Positions 1 to 6,488 of a DNA stretch of 50,513 nucleotides are shown here, in pieces. Position 1 is the stretch's first letter; every line of letters starts with the position of its first letter. The stretch is from a virus: positions 1 through 50,513 of IMG/VR virus record IMGVR_UViG_3300042312_000581. One strand, given 5' to 3'. The notes beneath the pieces are model-generated. The model did no database searches, was not told the origin of the DNA, and saw nothing but the letters and a program-made list of their open reading frames with translations. Both the position numbers and the translations under genes were made by a program.

Positions 1-768
1 CGCTAAATATTTAACTCTGAGTAATGGCACTACAGCGCACTGGGGGACGATCGCATTGCCTATGGCTGCAAGTCTGTCCAGCCTATCGGCAGACCCATGC
101 GGTATTCCCCACGGCACGGGTTCAAAACTTGACCTTTTGGCAACATTAGCAAATCGTCTATTCTCTCGATGTGTTTTGGGTCTTTGTAGTTTCTGTCTGT
201 TCTGCCTTTGTAATCCGTAGCGCAAGGGGCTGGTTTTAATTTCCGTAATTTGACTTCCAATTTGGTCTGACCAGGGCGGCGCTTGCCCGAATAAGCCATT
301 TGGGTAGGCAATAAGGAAGATCCGCTCCCGTAAATGATCATGTCCGAAAGTGGCTGCGCTGATAACTTGCCATTCCGCATCGTACCCGCTTTCGGAAAGG
401 CTCCTGAGAACTTCTCTAAATCCGTTGCGAAAAGCTCCTGCGACGTTTTCCCAAATAAGGAAAGTTGCTCTACTCTCTTTGTAGATTCGTAATTGTTCAA
501 ACCATAGACTTGACCTTTTGCCCTCGATAATGCCCTTCTGAACTCCTGCGATAGAAAGATCTTGGCAAGGCGATCCCCCGACAACAAGATCGCAGTATGA
601 CGTAGGTTTATAGGTTGTGACATCATCATAAATTGGTGTATTTGGAAAGTTTTTCTTTAATACTTTTTGACAGAACGGATTAATTTCTACTGAGACGATC
701 GTCTCAATTCCTCCAACCCAATCGCTGGCTAGTCTAAAGCCGCCTATTCCTGCGAATAGCTCGATCAT
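1..768 (-). CDS. DNA (cytosine-5) methyltransferase, C-terminal end cut by window edge
   Basis: Transfers methyl from S-adenosylmethionine to C5 of cytosine in duplex DNA, most likely to hide phage DNA from host restriction. The 256 visible codons run open to the window edge. Motif I FAGIGGFR is at residues 5-12, motif IV GGSPCQ carries the catalytic Cys68, motif VI ENV is at 107-109, motif VIII LRERIF at 146-151, and motif X GNAIVPQ at about 237-243. Only a few C-terminal residues can be missing. ATG at 768 is preferred; an in-frame GTG lies four codons upstream. A 189-codon open frame overlapping it in another frame is a shadow without these motifs. No restriction partner is seen nearby. 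Confidence 0.93.
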   Translation of the reverse strand, partial: MIELFAGIGGFRLASDWVGGIETIVSVEINPFCQKVLKKNFPNTPIYDDVTTYKPTSYCDLVVGGSPCQDLSIAGVQKGIIEGKRSSLWFEQLRIYKESRATFLIWENVAGAFRNGFREVLRSLSESGYDAEWQVISAATFGHDHLRERIFLIAYPNGLFGQAPPWSDQIGSQITEIKTSPLRYGLQRQNRQKLQRPKTHRENRRFANVAKRSSFEPVPWGIPHGSADRLDRLAAIGNAIVPQCAVVPLLRVKYLA

Positions 769-776
769 TTTGAGTT

Positions 777-1058
777 TCACTGCACTAGCTCCACCAACTC
801 GCATTCATAAGCAAAAATATTTTCAGCAATCTCACCTTGCGATGATCCGCCTTTAGTAAGGAAATCAAAACAACGCTCTGATGCGATCGCTGATTCTGGT
901 AGTGCATAAACTTTGTTGCCGATATATGCAAAGTGATGGGTAACGTGGGTATCGGTATACCCCATCTCTCGCAGGGCAAGAGCTAATGGTGACTTACTAG
1001 GATACTTTGCGTCGGCGATGTGTGCGGCGGTTACAGATACTTTGATTGTACTTAGCAT
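777..1058 (-). CDS. small conserved-looking phage protein, function unknown
   Basis: 93 residues, beginning with a VTAAHI-type strand and a short Pro/Leu/Ala segment. This resembles in layout a family of small phage proteins with VTxxHI at the N terminus, but I recall that family only loosely and no function is known. It overlaps the upstream gene by 7 bases and ends 8 bases before the methyltransferase start, so it sits inside the leftward early operon. Confidence 0.65.
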   Translation of the reverse strand: MLSTIKVSVTAAHIADAKYPSKSPLALALREMGYTDTHVTHHFAYIGNKVYALPESAIASERCFDFLTKGGSSQGEIAENIFAYECELVELVQ

Positions 1059-1339
1059 CGCTTCAACCTATTAATTACTTCCTTTTTGTACTGCTCTTTC
1101 TTCTCTTCCTTCACCCGATTAGCTTTAGCCACGGGATGAGCTAGCTCTGATTCAAGGAAATCGGCTAGTTCGGCTAAACATCCATCCTGATCGACAATTT
1201 TAAAATCATCGTTTGGATATTTAATTTGTTGCTCTTCCATTTCCTGTCTGAGTTGCAATAGATTGCTCGTTAGTGGCGTTTCTTCCTCTTTAAGCATTAT
1301 TCGTACTAGCTTGAATTTCTTCTCTATTGGTTGCTGCAT
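1052..1339 (-). CDS. charged hypothetical protein
   Basis: 95 residues, rich in Lys and Glu, with likely helices in the middle (LRQEMEEQQ) and a basic C terminus (KEEKKEQYKKEVINRLKRC). No domain recognised. Its 3' end overlaps the next gene of the leftward operon by 7 bases, suggesting translational coupling. Confidence 0.6.
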   Translation of the reverse strand: MQQPIEKKFKLVRIMLKEEETPLTSNLLQLRQEMEEQQIKYPNDDFKIVDQDGCLAELADFLESELAHPVAKANRVKEEKKEQYKKEVINRLKRC

Positions 1340-1348
1340 GATTTTCGC

Positions 1349-1525
1349 TTATTTGTTTAGTGACTCGTTTTTGCTATAGCATGTAGTTTGTTCTATCCAA
1401 GTAACAAAATAGTTGTCTTTGATCTCAGATTCTTTTGCAATTGCAGTACTTAAAAACATATAAGCAGCATGGATATGGGGTGAATCATAGCGATCTTTTT
1501 TAAAACAAAGAATGTAGATGGTCAT
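1349..1525 (-). CDS. small hypothetical protein (58 aa)
   Basis: Reading frame MTIYILCFKKDRYDS... through SKNESLNK, stop at 1349-1351. It fills the gap between its neighbours and has mixed composition like a soluble protein. A GC-rich hairpin (1533-1552) ends 7 bases before the ATG, so translation initiation may depend on that hairpin opening. No function recognised. Confidence 0.6.
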   Translation of the reverse strand: MTIYILCFKKDRYDSPHIHAAYMFLSTAIAKESEIKDNYFVTWIEQTTCYSKNESLNK

Positions 1526-1532
1526 TTGTGAA

Positions 1533-1552
1533 GGGCGGCGCTATACCGCCCT
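1533..1552 (-). other. intergenic GC-rich hairpin
   Basis: GGGCGG / CCGCCC stem with a short loop, between the stop of one small gene and the start of the next. A similar hairpin lies after the recombinase stop. Both are followed on the + strand by TGTGAGTG. There is no U tract, so this is more likely an RNA-stability or translation element than a terminator. Confidence 0.5.
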
Positions 1553-1585
1553 GTGAGTGTGGGTTAGTAGCTAATTTCTTATCGC

Positions 1586-1684
1586 TCATCTGCTTCTTTT
1601 GCCAATAGTGTAGCCAAGGGTAAAAGAAGAAATACATAAAGACACTAGACAACAAATCACAGTAAAAATATATACTCCGATCAT
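1586..1684 (-). CDS. single-span membrane microprotein (32 aa)
   Basis: MIGVYIFTVICC... then a basic tail ending GKRSR. One hydrophobic segment covers residues 2-24 and the positive C terminus predicts an N-out/C-in or lipid-interacting topology. The ribosome-binding site GAGGAG sits 6 bases before the ATG, the best in this operon, and decides the frame over a longer overlapping open frame. Function unknown. Confidence 0.65.
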   Translation of the reverse strand: MIGVYIFTVICCLVSLCISSFTLGYTIGKRSR

Positions 1685-1686
1685 AA

Positions 1687-1749
1687 TCAACTCCTCGCAA
1701 CCGCAATCTTAATAGTGAGGTATAGAACTTGTTGTAGTAGTTCTTGCAT
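1687..1749 (-). CDS. possible leader peptide (20 aa)
   Basis: MQELLQQVLYL... ending on a stop that overlaps the Shine-Dalgarno sequence of the membrane microprotein. If translated it would couple the recombinase gene to the microprotein. It is short and unsupported by composition. Confidence 0.25.
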   Translation of the reverse strand: MQELLQQVLYLTIKIAVARS

Positions 1750-1751
1750 AA

Positions 1752-1776
1752 TGTTTAGGCGGCATTGCGCCGCCTG
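1752..1776 (-). other. intergenic GC-rich hairpin after the recombinase gene
   Basis: GGCGGC / GCCGCC stem directly downstream of the recombinase stop codon, of the same style as the hairpin at 1533-1552. It has no U tract. Confidence 0.5.
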
Positions 1777-1787
1777 TGAGTGAGTGG

Positions 1788-2693
1788 TTAGAAATCGTCA
1801 GAGTCTATGCGGCTTTGTTCTTCTGGAGTAGGATCTGATTCATCCAACTCATGTGCAGATTTCACGGGTTGAGGGGCAACTTCCTGATTAAACTTCTTAG
1901 TGAAATCACCCAAAATATTAGTAATGATTGAGAGCTGATCTTGACTTGGCTCGTACTTGCTAGAGCTTTTCGCAACCCATGCTATAAGCTTTTCCAGATC
2001 CTCAATGGTTGCGCACTTGTTTACACCCTTTTCAAAGATTCCCCATAGCTTTTCATCCCATCCCGTTGCGATTTCTGGCTGTGGGATGCTAATTGGTTGA
2101 GACTGCGGAGTGACATTGCTAGCTTGATCCATCTCTTCAGATGCGTACAAGCCAGCCGTTTGTTCAGGAAATGCTTTGCGAAGTGCTAAAGCCTCGGAAC
2201 ATTTACCGATCATAATATCGGGCATTTTCTCCCATAGCCCTGAAAGCTTGCCTTTGAAATCTTGCTTGTAAGCATCGAAACGGGCAACGGCTGTGAATGG
2301 TTGCCCACAACCTTTACGATAAACCACAGTTTTAGCAGCGCTTGGCGGTGTTGATTTTAACCACACTTCCAACCATTTGCCATCTTCTCCACACCAAAAA
2401 GTTGTAGAGCCGTCATAGTATCCAGAATTAGCAGCGCGTTTGCGAAGTCCATCAATCGATACTTGGATCGACATTTTTGGTTCTTTGCGCTGTGTCTCTG
2501 GGTTCCAAGCCTCTCTAGAGATTGCGTAAATCTCACGGGTGAATGGACTTAAATTAGTAATTTTACAGACTTCGATAAAATACTGTAATTCAGATGGTGA
2601 GCACTTAGGAGCTAGCTGCTCTTGCAGTACCTTCATTTGTTCAGGGTTGAAATGAGTGATGCTTGATTGAGATGTAGTTGTGATAGCAGACAT
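1788..2693 (-). CDS. bet: single-strand annealing recombinase, Bet/RecT (Red-beta) family
   Basis: Binds single-stranded DNA and anneals complementary strands for phage recombination and genome repair. Residues 20-190 carry the Bet core: FIEVCKITNLSPFTREIYAI, then VSIDGLRKRAANSGYYDG, then the conserved C-terminal part of the core with MIGKCSEALALRKAFPEQTAGLY. The C-terminal 100 residues are a variable acidic tail, typical of a partner-protein tether. 301 residues is normal for the family. No partner exonuclease is visible in the window. It starts at ATG 2693 and is followed by a hairpin. It is the main identifiable gene of the leftward early operon. Confidence 0.93.
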   Translation of the reverse strand: MSAITTTSQSSITHFNPEQMKVLQEQLAPKCSPSELQYFIEVCKITNLSPFTREIYAISREAWNPETQRKEPKMSIQVSIDGLRKRAANSGYYDGSTTFWCGEDGKWLEVWLKSTPPSAAKTVVYRKGCGQPFTAVARFDAYKQDFKGKLSGLWEKMPDIMIGKCSEALALRKAFPEQTAGLYASEEMDQASNVTPQSQPISIPQPEIATGWDEKLWGIFEKGVNKCATIEDLEKLIAWVAKSSSKYEPSQDQLSIITNILGDFTKKFNQEVAPQPVKSAHELDESDPTPEEQSRIDSDDF

Positions 2694-2698
2694 TTGTT

Positions 2699-2806
2699 TT
2701 ACCTGTGTGGATTAATATTAATAGCGATCGCCCAAATAATAGGCGATAAGAATGCAACGGACAGCCAGTAAACCATTTGCTGATGGAGATAGTCGTATGG
2801 AGTCAT
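2699..2806 (-). CDS. membrane microprotein (35 aa)
   Basis: MTPYDYLHQQMVYW... followed by a hydrophobic stretch VAFLSPIIWAIAI and a short polar tail. The start overlaps the upstream stop as ATGA, and the stop lies just before the recombinase start. The tight packing supports a real gene. Function unknown. Confidence 0.55.
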   Translation of the reverse strand: MTPYDYLHQQMVYWLSVAFLSPIIWAIAININPHR

Positions 2807-2958
2807 ACTTCTATCTCCGTTAGCTCATCATGTGTGACTGGTCTTTGGACTCCGTTACTGCAATGGATCAAATAATCGTATCCAATTACGCTAGGGAGTG
2901 TATCGATTATTGTGGTCATCGCGCCTTGGTAGCGCACTTGTTGCAATGGTTGGTACAT
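2803..2958 (-). CDS. small hypothetical protein (51 aa)
   Basis: MYQPLQQVRYQGAMTTI... ends in an acidic THDELTEIEV. It is linked to the upstream gene by a TAATG stop/start overlap and to the downstream gene by ATGA. Short beta-rich pattern, no family recognised. Confidence 0.6.
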   Translation of the reverse strand: MYQPLQQVRYQGAMTTIIDTLPSVIGYDYLIHCSNGVQRPVTHDELTEIEV

Positions 2959-3422
2959 TAAATCAAAGCTCCGCAACCGTAACGAGCGCTAAACACAAAA
3001 GCGTCATCACCAAAATCATCGCGCTTTGTGTAGGTAGATGCAAAGTCATCGGCTGTGTATGCGCCTTGTGCGGCGATACGAGCAGCCCGATCTAGCTCCC
3101 ATTGGTCAACTACTGGTAAAAGCTCTTGATAAGCTTGCTTAGCTACGGTTTCGCAGATAGTGACGACAGGGGGAAGTAAATCGCTGATGGCTTGCTCGGA
3201 CTCAGTGGCGATCGCTTCATCGCTTTTAGCGTCAAGTTTGCGCTGTGCGATTAGAGCGTTGATAGCTTGTAATGCGTCCTTAGAATTATTGCTGCAACGG
3301 CTTACCGCTTGGGGTTTATCTCCCAATGTGGTAATTTGCGCTGATTGTCTGTACCCTAAGCCAGAAACATAGAAGTCGAATCCGTGTGTGTTTGCGAATT
3401 GCTTTACTGCCTTGTTGATCAT
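2958..3422 (-). CDS. first gene of leftward early operon, hypothetical (154 aa)
   Basis: Ala/Asp-rich soluble protein with an N-terminal MINKAVKQFANTHGFDFYVSGLGY segment. No family recognised. It is the promoter-proximal gene of the operon leading to the recombinase and methyltransferase; its promoter lies at 3462-3490 and its leader is about 40 bases. Confidence 0.7.
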   Translation of the reverse strand: MINKAVKQFANTHGFDFYVSGLGYRQSAQITTLGDKPQAVSRCSNNSKDALQAINALIAQRKLDAKSDEAIATESEQAISDLLPPVVTICETVAKQAYQELLPVVDQWELDRAARIAAQGAYTADDFASTYTKRDDFGDDAFVFSARYGCGALI

Positions 3423-3458
3423 GATGCGTTGCCTTTGCTTTACTTGCTTAAATCTTTT

Positions 3459-3485
3459 AGTACTATAGATCGAAATAAGTACTAT
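3459..3485. promoter_or_regulatory. candidate repressor operator, direct repeat AGTACTAT
   Basis: AGTACTAT occurs at 3459-3466 and 3478-3485, start points 19 bases apart (about two helical turns). The core AGTACT is itself palindromic. The repeats cover the -10 and spacer of the leftward promoter and lie next to the repressor promoter, where a Cro/CI-type operator is expected. Confidence 0.55.
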
Positions 3486-3490
3486 GTCAA
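3462..3490 (-). promoter_or_regulatory. strong sigma70-type leftward early promoter
   Basis: On the minus strand TTGACA (3490-3485), a 17-base spacer, then TATAGT (3467-3462). This is a near-consensus promoter for the early operon. Confidence 0.8.
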
Positions 3491-3493
3491 TAC

Positions 3494-3522
3494 TTGTGTT
3501 TTAAATTCTTTTGGTATATAAT
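3494..3522 (+). promoter_or_regulatory. rightward promoter of repressor operon
   Basis: TTGTGT (3494-3499), 17 bases, TATAAT (3517-3522), upstream of the repressor gene. It is back-to-back with the leftward promoter. Confidence 0.7.
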
Positions 3523-3547
3523 CTAATGGTTAAGTTTGGAACTGCCT

Positions 3548-3742
3548 ATGAAAAACCGTGTAAAGCAGCTAATTGCTGATCTCGGTATTAGCGCTTATAG
3601 ATTTGCTGAAGATACGGGTATCTCAAAAAATACCGTATATCTATTAAAAAATAACCCTGATCAATTTCCGTCTGGTGACATATGCGATCGGATTATTGAT
3701 ACATATCAAGTAAGTATTGCTGATATTGTGAGGCGCAAATGA
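3548..3742 (+). CDS. Cro/CI-like helix-turn-helix repressor
   Basis: 64 residues, KNRVKQLIADLGISAYRFAEDTGISKNTVYLLKNNP..., a compact XRE-type helix-turn-helix: helix 2 about SAYRFAEDTG, recognition helix SKNTVYLLKN. It has no dimerisation or cleavage domain, so it resembles Cro or a minimal repressor. ATG 3548 is chosen over an in-frame TTG four codons upstream. It lies between divergent promoters and is overlapped by ATGA with the next gene. It probably governs the lysogeny switch by binding the AGTACT repeats. Confidence 0.8.
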   Translation: MKNRVKQLIADLGISAYRFAEDTGISKNTVYLLKNNPDQFPSGDICDRIIDTYQVSIADIVRRK

Positions 3743-4203
3743 TTAACCCAGAAACACTAGATTTGTCTACATTGCCATCCTTGCCTCTCAGCGATCGCAA
3801 GCAACTGCCTACAGTGTCTTGTATCTATTTCGCTATGTCCAATGGAGTTGTTCAATACATTGGGAAAAGCACTAATTTGAAAGATAGATGGCGTAGACAT
3901 CAACGCACTCAAGAATTAAGTATTGATTCTTGTATAGCTTGGATTGAAGTTAGTAATCCTGAGTTACTTACGGAAATCGAAAAAGCATTGATTTCTTGGT
4001 TTAATCCGCCACTTAATGGATCTAAAGTTGATTATTCTTTGGCAGGAAAAAAGAGATCTTTGGTAACACTGTATTTAGAGGAAGAGACTCGGAAAGATCT
4101 TGAGTCTTTTGCAAAATCTCAGAAAAGATCAATGAGTGCATCGATTGAGATTTTGATTATTGAAGCAGTCAAAAAAGCTAAAAAGCAAGGAATAATTGAA
4201 TGA
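3739..4203 (+). CDS. GIY-YIG nuclease domain fused to ribbon-helix-helix domain
   Basis: Residues 27-95 form a GIY-YIG endonuclease domain: CIY at 28-30 (in place of GIY), YIG at 40-42, KDRWRRH at 48-54 with the catalytic Arg, and a Glu near 79-81 before ALISWFNPPLNG. Residues about 103-148 (KRSLVTLYLEEETRKDLESFAK...SASIEILIIEA) look like an Arc/MetJ-type ribbon-helix-helix DNA-binding unit. It could cut DNA at an operator-like site or act as a regulator. ATGA overlaps on both sides tie it to the repressor and the BRO antirepressor. Confidence 0.8.
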   Translation: MINPETLDLSTLPSLPLSDRKQLPTVSCIYFAMSNGVVQYIGKSTNLKDRWRRHQRTQELSIDSCIAWIEVSNPELLTEIEKALISWFNPPLNGSKVDYSLAGKKRSLVTLYLEEETRKDLESFAKSQKRSMSASIEILIIEAVKKAKKQGIIE

Positions 4204-4928
4204 ACTTACAACTATTCTCATTTAACGATCAGTCGGTTCGTGTCATTTCTGTAAATGGCGATCCTTGGTTTGTCGCTCAAGACGTTTGTTCTATTTTGGA
4301 TTTAGGGAATGTAAGCCAAGCTTGCAAACCCTTGAAAGCTAGAGAAAAGGATCTATACAATAATGACACCCTTGGCGGTAAGCAAGATGTAGTAATCATT
4401 TCAGAGTCTGGCTTATACCGTTTGACCATGAAATCTCGTAAACCTCAAGCTGAACCATTCCAAGATTGGGTATGTGAAGAAATCCTTCCATCAATCCGCA
4501 AAACTGGTAAATATGAGGTAGTTCCATCTCAATCAGGAATTAAAACATCTATTCCAGTAATTGCATCTAGAGAGCTAGCACTAGAAACCGCCCGATCGGT
4601 ATCTGAAATCAAAGATTTATTAGCAGATACGGATCCGCGTTTATGCCAATTGCTTGTAGATGTAGCTATTAATGATGCAGTCAACAGCATTAAGGCGATC
4701 ACCCCTGCTAGTGAAACTCAATGGATGGGAGTAGCGGAAATTGCTGAATATTTGAAACTACCAATCACGCTGCAAAACCGTACCTCTCTAGGTAAATTTG
4801 TTAAAGCTGCATGTGGCAATATTGGCAAGCAAGAATCAAGAATTTGCAATGGTCGCATGATGCCTATTTGGTGCTATCCGTTCCCAAATAGTGAAGTCGA
4901 AAAAGCTGTTAAGAACTTTTTTAAATAA
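4200..4928 (+). CDS. BRO family antirepressor
   Basis: The N-terminal Bro-N domain spans about residues 3-110, with the hallmark strings GDPWFVAQDVCSILDL, ISESGLYRLTMKSRKPQAEPFQDWVCEEILPSIRKTGKY. The C-terminal half (MGVAEIAEYLKLP...) has a helix-turn-helix-like segment and a basic tail. Such proteins act as phage antirepressors or DNA-binding regulators. It is third in the repressor operon, with overlapping start codons. Confidence 0.88.
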   Translation: MNLQLFSFNDQSVRVISVNGDPWFVAQDVCSILDLGNVSQACKPLKAREKDLYNNDTLGGKQDVVIISESGLYRLTMKSRKPQAEPFQDWVCEEILPSIRKTGKYEVVPSQSGIKTSIPVIASRELALETARSVSEIKDLLADTDPRLCQLLVDVAINDAVNSIKAITPASETQWMGVAEIAEYLKLPITLQNRTSLGKFVKAACGNIGKQESRICNGRMMPIWCYPFPNSEVEKAVKNFFK

Positions 4929-4941
4929 CAGGAGTAACATC

Positions 4942-5385
4942 ATGCACCCCGTCGAAAACCTTACGATCCTATACCGCGCCCGTGGTTTCTGGCACACACC
5001 CGAACTCAACCAAGCGATCGCGAAAATCATTAACCACTTTGTCGATCGCACATCTATTCCCCCTGAATTTATTGCTGAGCTTATGAGTGGAATTAAGCGT
5101 CATGGCTTGCCAAGTGGTGAAGGCTGGAATGTTTGGTATGAGCCATGCCCAGTTGTTAAAACTACTGCTATGGAAGTTATTGTGGTGTCTCAAGATATGC
5201 CATCCGAAATCATGGAACTGTACCCAGACTTTTACAAGGGCGGTAAATTTCATGTCAACAAAGCCAAGCTACAGCGCGACGGCAGGGCTTATCACTCGCG
5301 GCATGGTGAGTATTTTTATATTGCTGTGCCTGATAGCGCGATCGCATTAGTGGAAAGTAAGGAACTAGTAGAGGTGTATCCATGA
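4942..5385 (+). CDS. hypothetical protein (147 aa)
   Basis: Starts MHPVENLTILYRARGFWHTPELNQAIAK..., with Shine-Dalgarno CAGGAG at suitable spacing, which selects ATG 4942 over the longer frame. Soluble, mixed composition. No family recognised. It is followed by a 4-base overlap with the next gene of the rightward operon. Confidence 0.65.
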   Translation: MHPVENLTILYRARGFWHTPELNQAIAKIINHFVDRTSIPPEFIAELMSGIKRHGLPSGEGWNVWYEPCPVVKTTAMEVIVVSQDMPSEIMELYPDFYKGGKFHVNKAKLQRDGRAYHSRHGEYFYIAVPDSAIALVESKELVEVYP

Positions 5386-5738
5386 TTTACGAACTCAGTC
5401 GCGACTACGCCCGCGCATGGCAATTGATACAGCAAGGCGAAAAGCTTGCGTGTTGGATTGATTACGATTCACTTTTTAGAGATATTGCTCAGGCTTACAA
5501 ATGGTTTGGAGCGACAATGATTGTAGCGAGAGGGACTCAGTATGTTTATTTGCTTGAAGAGCAAAATAATTTTGATGATTTTGCCAAGCGTTGCACAGAG
5601 CTTAATGCTGAATTTTATCTGCCAATTGCTGACAATATGATCGTGATTTCTGAGGAGCGTTTAACAGAAATAACCTCAAAAGTCATTGACAGGAATTTTG
5701 AAAATTTAAAAAAATATCGTAAGGGAGAAGCATCATGA
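5382..5738 (+). CDS. hypothetical protein (118 aa)
   Basis: MIYELSRDYARAWQLIQQGEKLACWIDYDSLF... with a C-terminal basic helix (VIDRNFENLKKYRKGEAS). Possible small DNA- or protein-binding factor. ATGA overlaps couple it to both neighbours. No family recognised. Confidence 0.65.
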   Translation: MIYELSRDYARAWQLIQQGEKLACWIDYDSLFRDIAQAYKWFGATMIVARGTQYVYLLEEQNNFDDFAKRCTELNAEFYLPIADNMIVISEERLTEITSKVIDRNFENLKKYRKGEAS

Positions 5739-5827
5739 AGAAAAGGCTTATCCGATGGAGTCTTCGTGGTATGCGGGGCTTTGGTGTCGTGTACAAGCTT
5801 TTATATTTAGGTGGTAACAATGGCTAG
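5735..5827 (+). CDS. basic micropeptide (30 aa)
   Basis: MKKRLIRWSLRGMRGFGVVYK... strongly positive, overlapping the upstream stop as ATGA and running past the next start. It is either a short coupled peptide or simply the translational bridge to the 50-residue gene. Confidence 0.4.
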   Translation: MKKRLIRWSLRGMRGFGVVYKLLYLGGNNG

Positions 5828-5972
5828 AAAATCAGCACCCAAAAAAGAACTGACGGTTGAGGCAACGCCGATCATTGAGCGCTACCGATCGCGCCACACT
5901 TGGGCGGAGTTCGTTGCGCTTTATGTACCTGCGGATGTATACGAAACCATGAACAAGGAGTATTTGAGATAA
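5820..5972 (+). CDS. small hypothetical protein (50 aa)
   Basis: MARKSAPKKELTVEATPIIE... ending MNKEYLR. AGGTGG precedes the ATG. It is the last gene of the rightward repressor operon; a terminator follows within 50 bases. Confidence 0.6.
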   Translation: MARKSAPKKELTVEATPIIERYRSRHTWAEFVALYVPADVYETMNKEYLR

Positions 5973-6015
5973 GTAGCGGCGCTATGCGCCAACCAACAAA
6001 CCCGCAAAACACAAT

Positions 6016-6060
6016 AAAAATCGCAACGAGAAATCAATGGTTTCAGGCGTTGCGATTTTT
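6016..6060 (+). terminator. rho-independent terminator of the repressor operon
   Basis: Arms AAAAATCGCAACG (6016-6028) and CGTTGCGATTTTT (6048-6060) pair over 13 bases and are followed by a T-rich stretch. Confidence 0.85.
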
Positions 6061-6101
6061 GTTTTTATGTGCGGCGCGAAGCGAGTCGTTAGGATTAGCT
6101 T

Positions 6102-6302
6102 TTAAACACTTTTATTCTGCCAATCATGGCAGTCGTTAGCAGTATAGAAACTAGTGCTATCCCGTGGCGGTACTTTGGTGCAGAGCCGCCAATTATTAAA
6201 TCGGCAGTTGTGGCAACCTTTCAGCGATCGCACGTCATGAGTATTTGATAGCAGGGCGGGGTAAGATTCTTGTACTTGGTATTCGGTAAGTTGTGGCGAC
6301 AT
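6102..6302 (-). CDS. small cysteine-containing protein, possible zinc knuckle
   Basis: 66 residues with GCHNCRFNNWRLC in the middle and DCHDW near the C terminus, so four Cys/His-rich points that could bind a metal. It is transcribed against the neighbouring terminators. No function recognised. Confidence 0.6.
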   Translation of the reverse strand: MSPQLTEYQVQESYPALLSNTHDVRSLKGCHNCRFNNWRLCTKVPPRDSTSFYTANDCHDWQNKSV

Positions 6303-6376
6303 GTTTTATTTTGTGTTTTAACAGTTATAATTTAAAAGCATTGTTACCTTTGTTTAACTTGTTACTTTCTTGATCA

Positions 6377-6414
6377 AAGGCGGATCGCACTCCCTACAGC
6401 GATCCGCCTTTTTT
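6377..6414 (+). terminator. bidirectional-looking terminator hairpin
   Basis: AAGGCGGATCGC (6377-6388) pairs with GCGATCCGCCTT (6399-6410), with a T run at 6409-6414. Confidence 0.8.
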
Positions 6415-6441
6415 ATTGTCTAATCGCAACCTTTAAAACAT

Positions 6442-6488
6442 AAAAGTAAAGCACCTCTACCAAAATCGGTAGAGGTGCTTTACTTTTT
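6442..6488 (-). terminator. terminator hairpin ending structured RNA A
   Basis: About 20 base pairs, the arms being AAAAGTAAAGCACCTCTACC and its complement, with a 6-base loop and T-rich flanks on both strands. Nearly the same hairpin ends copy B. Confidence 0.88.

Noticed and set aside
60-629. A 189-codon leftward open frame near the left edge.
   Set aside because: The neighbouring frame carries all cytosine-5 methyltransferase motifs; this one is a shadow.
1500-1706. A 68-codon leftward frame.
   Set aside because: It overlaps two better-supported small genes, one with a strong ribosome-binding site.
5900-6139. A 79-codon rightward frame across the terminator.
   Set aside because: It spans the terminator hairpin and overlaps the well-placed 50-residue gene.
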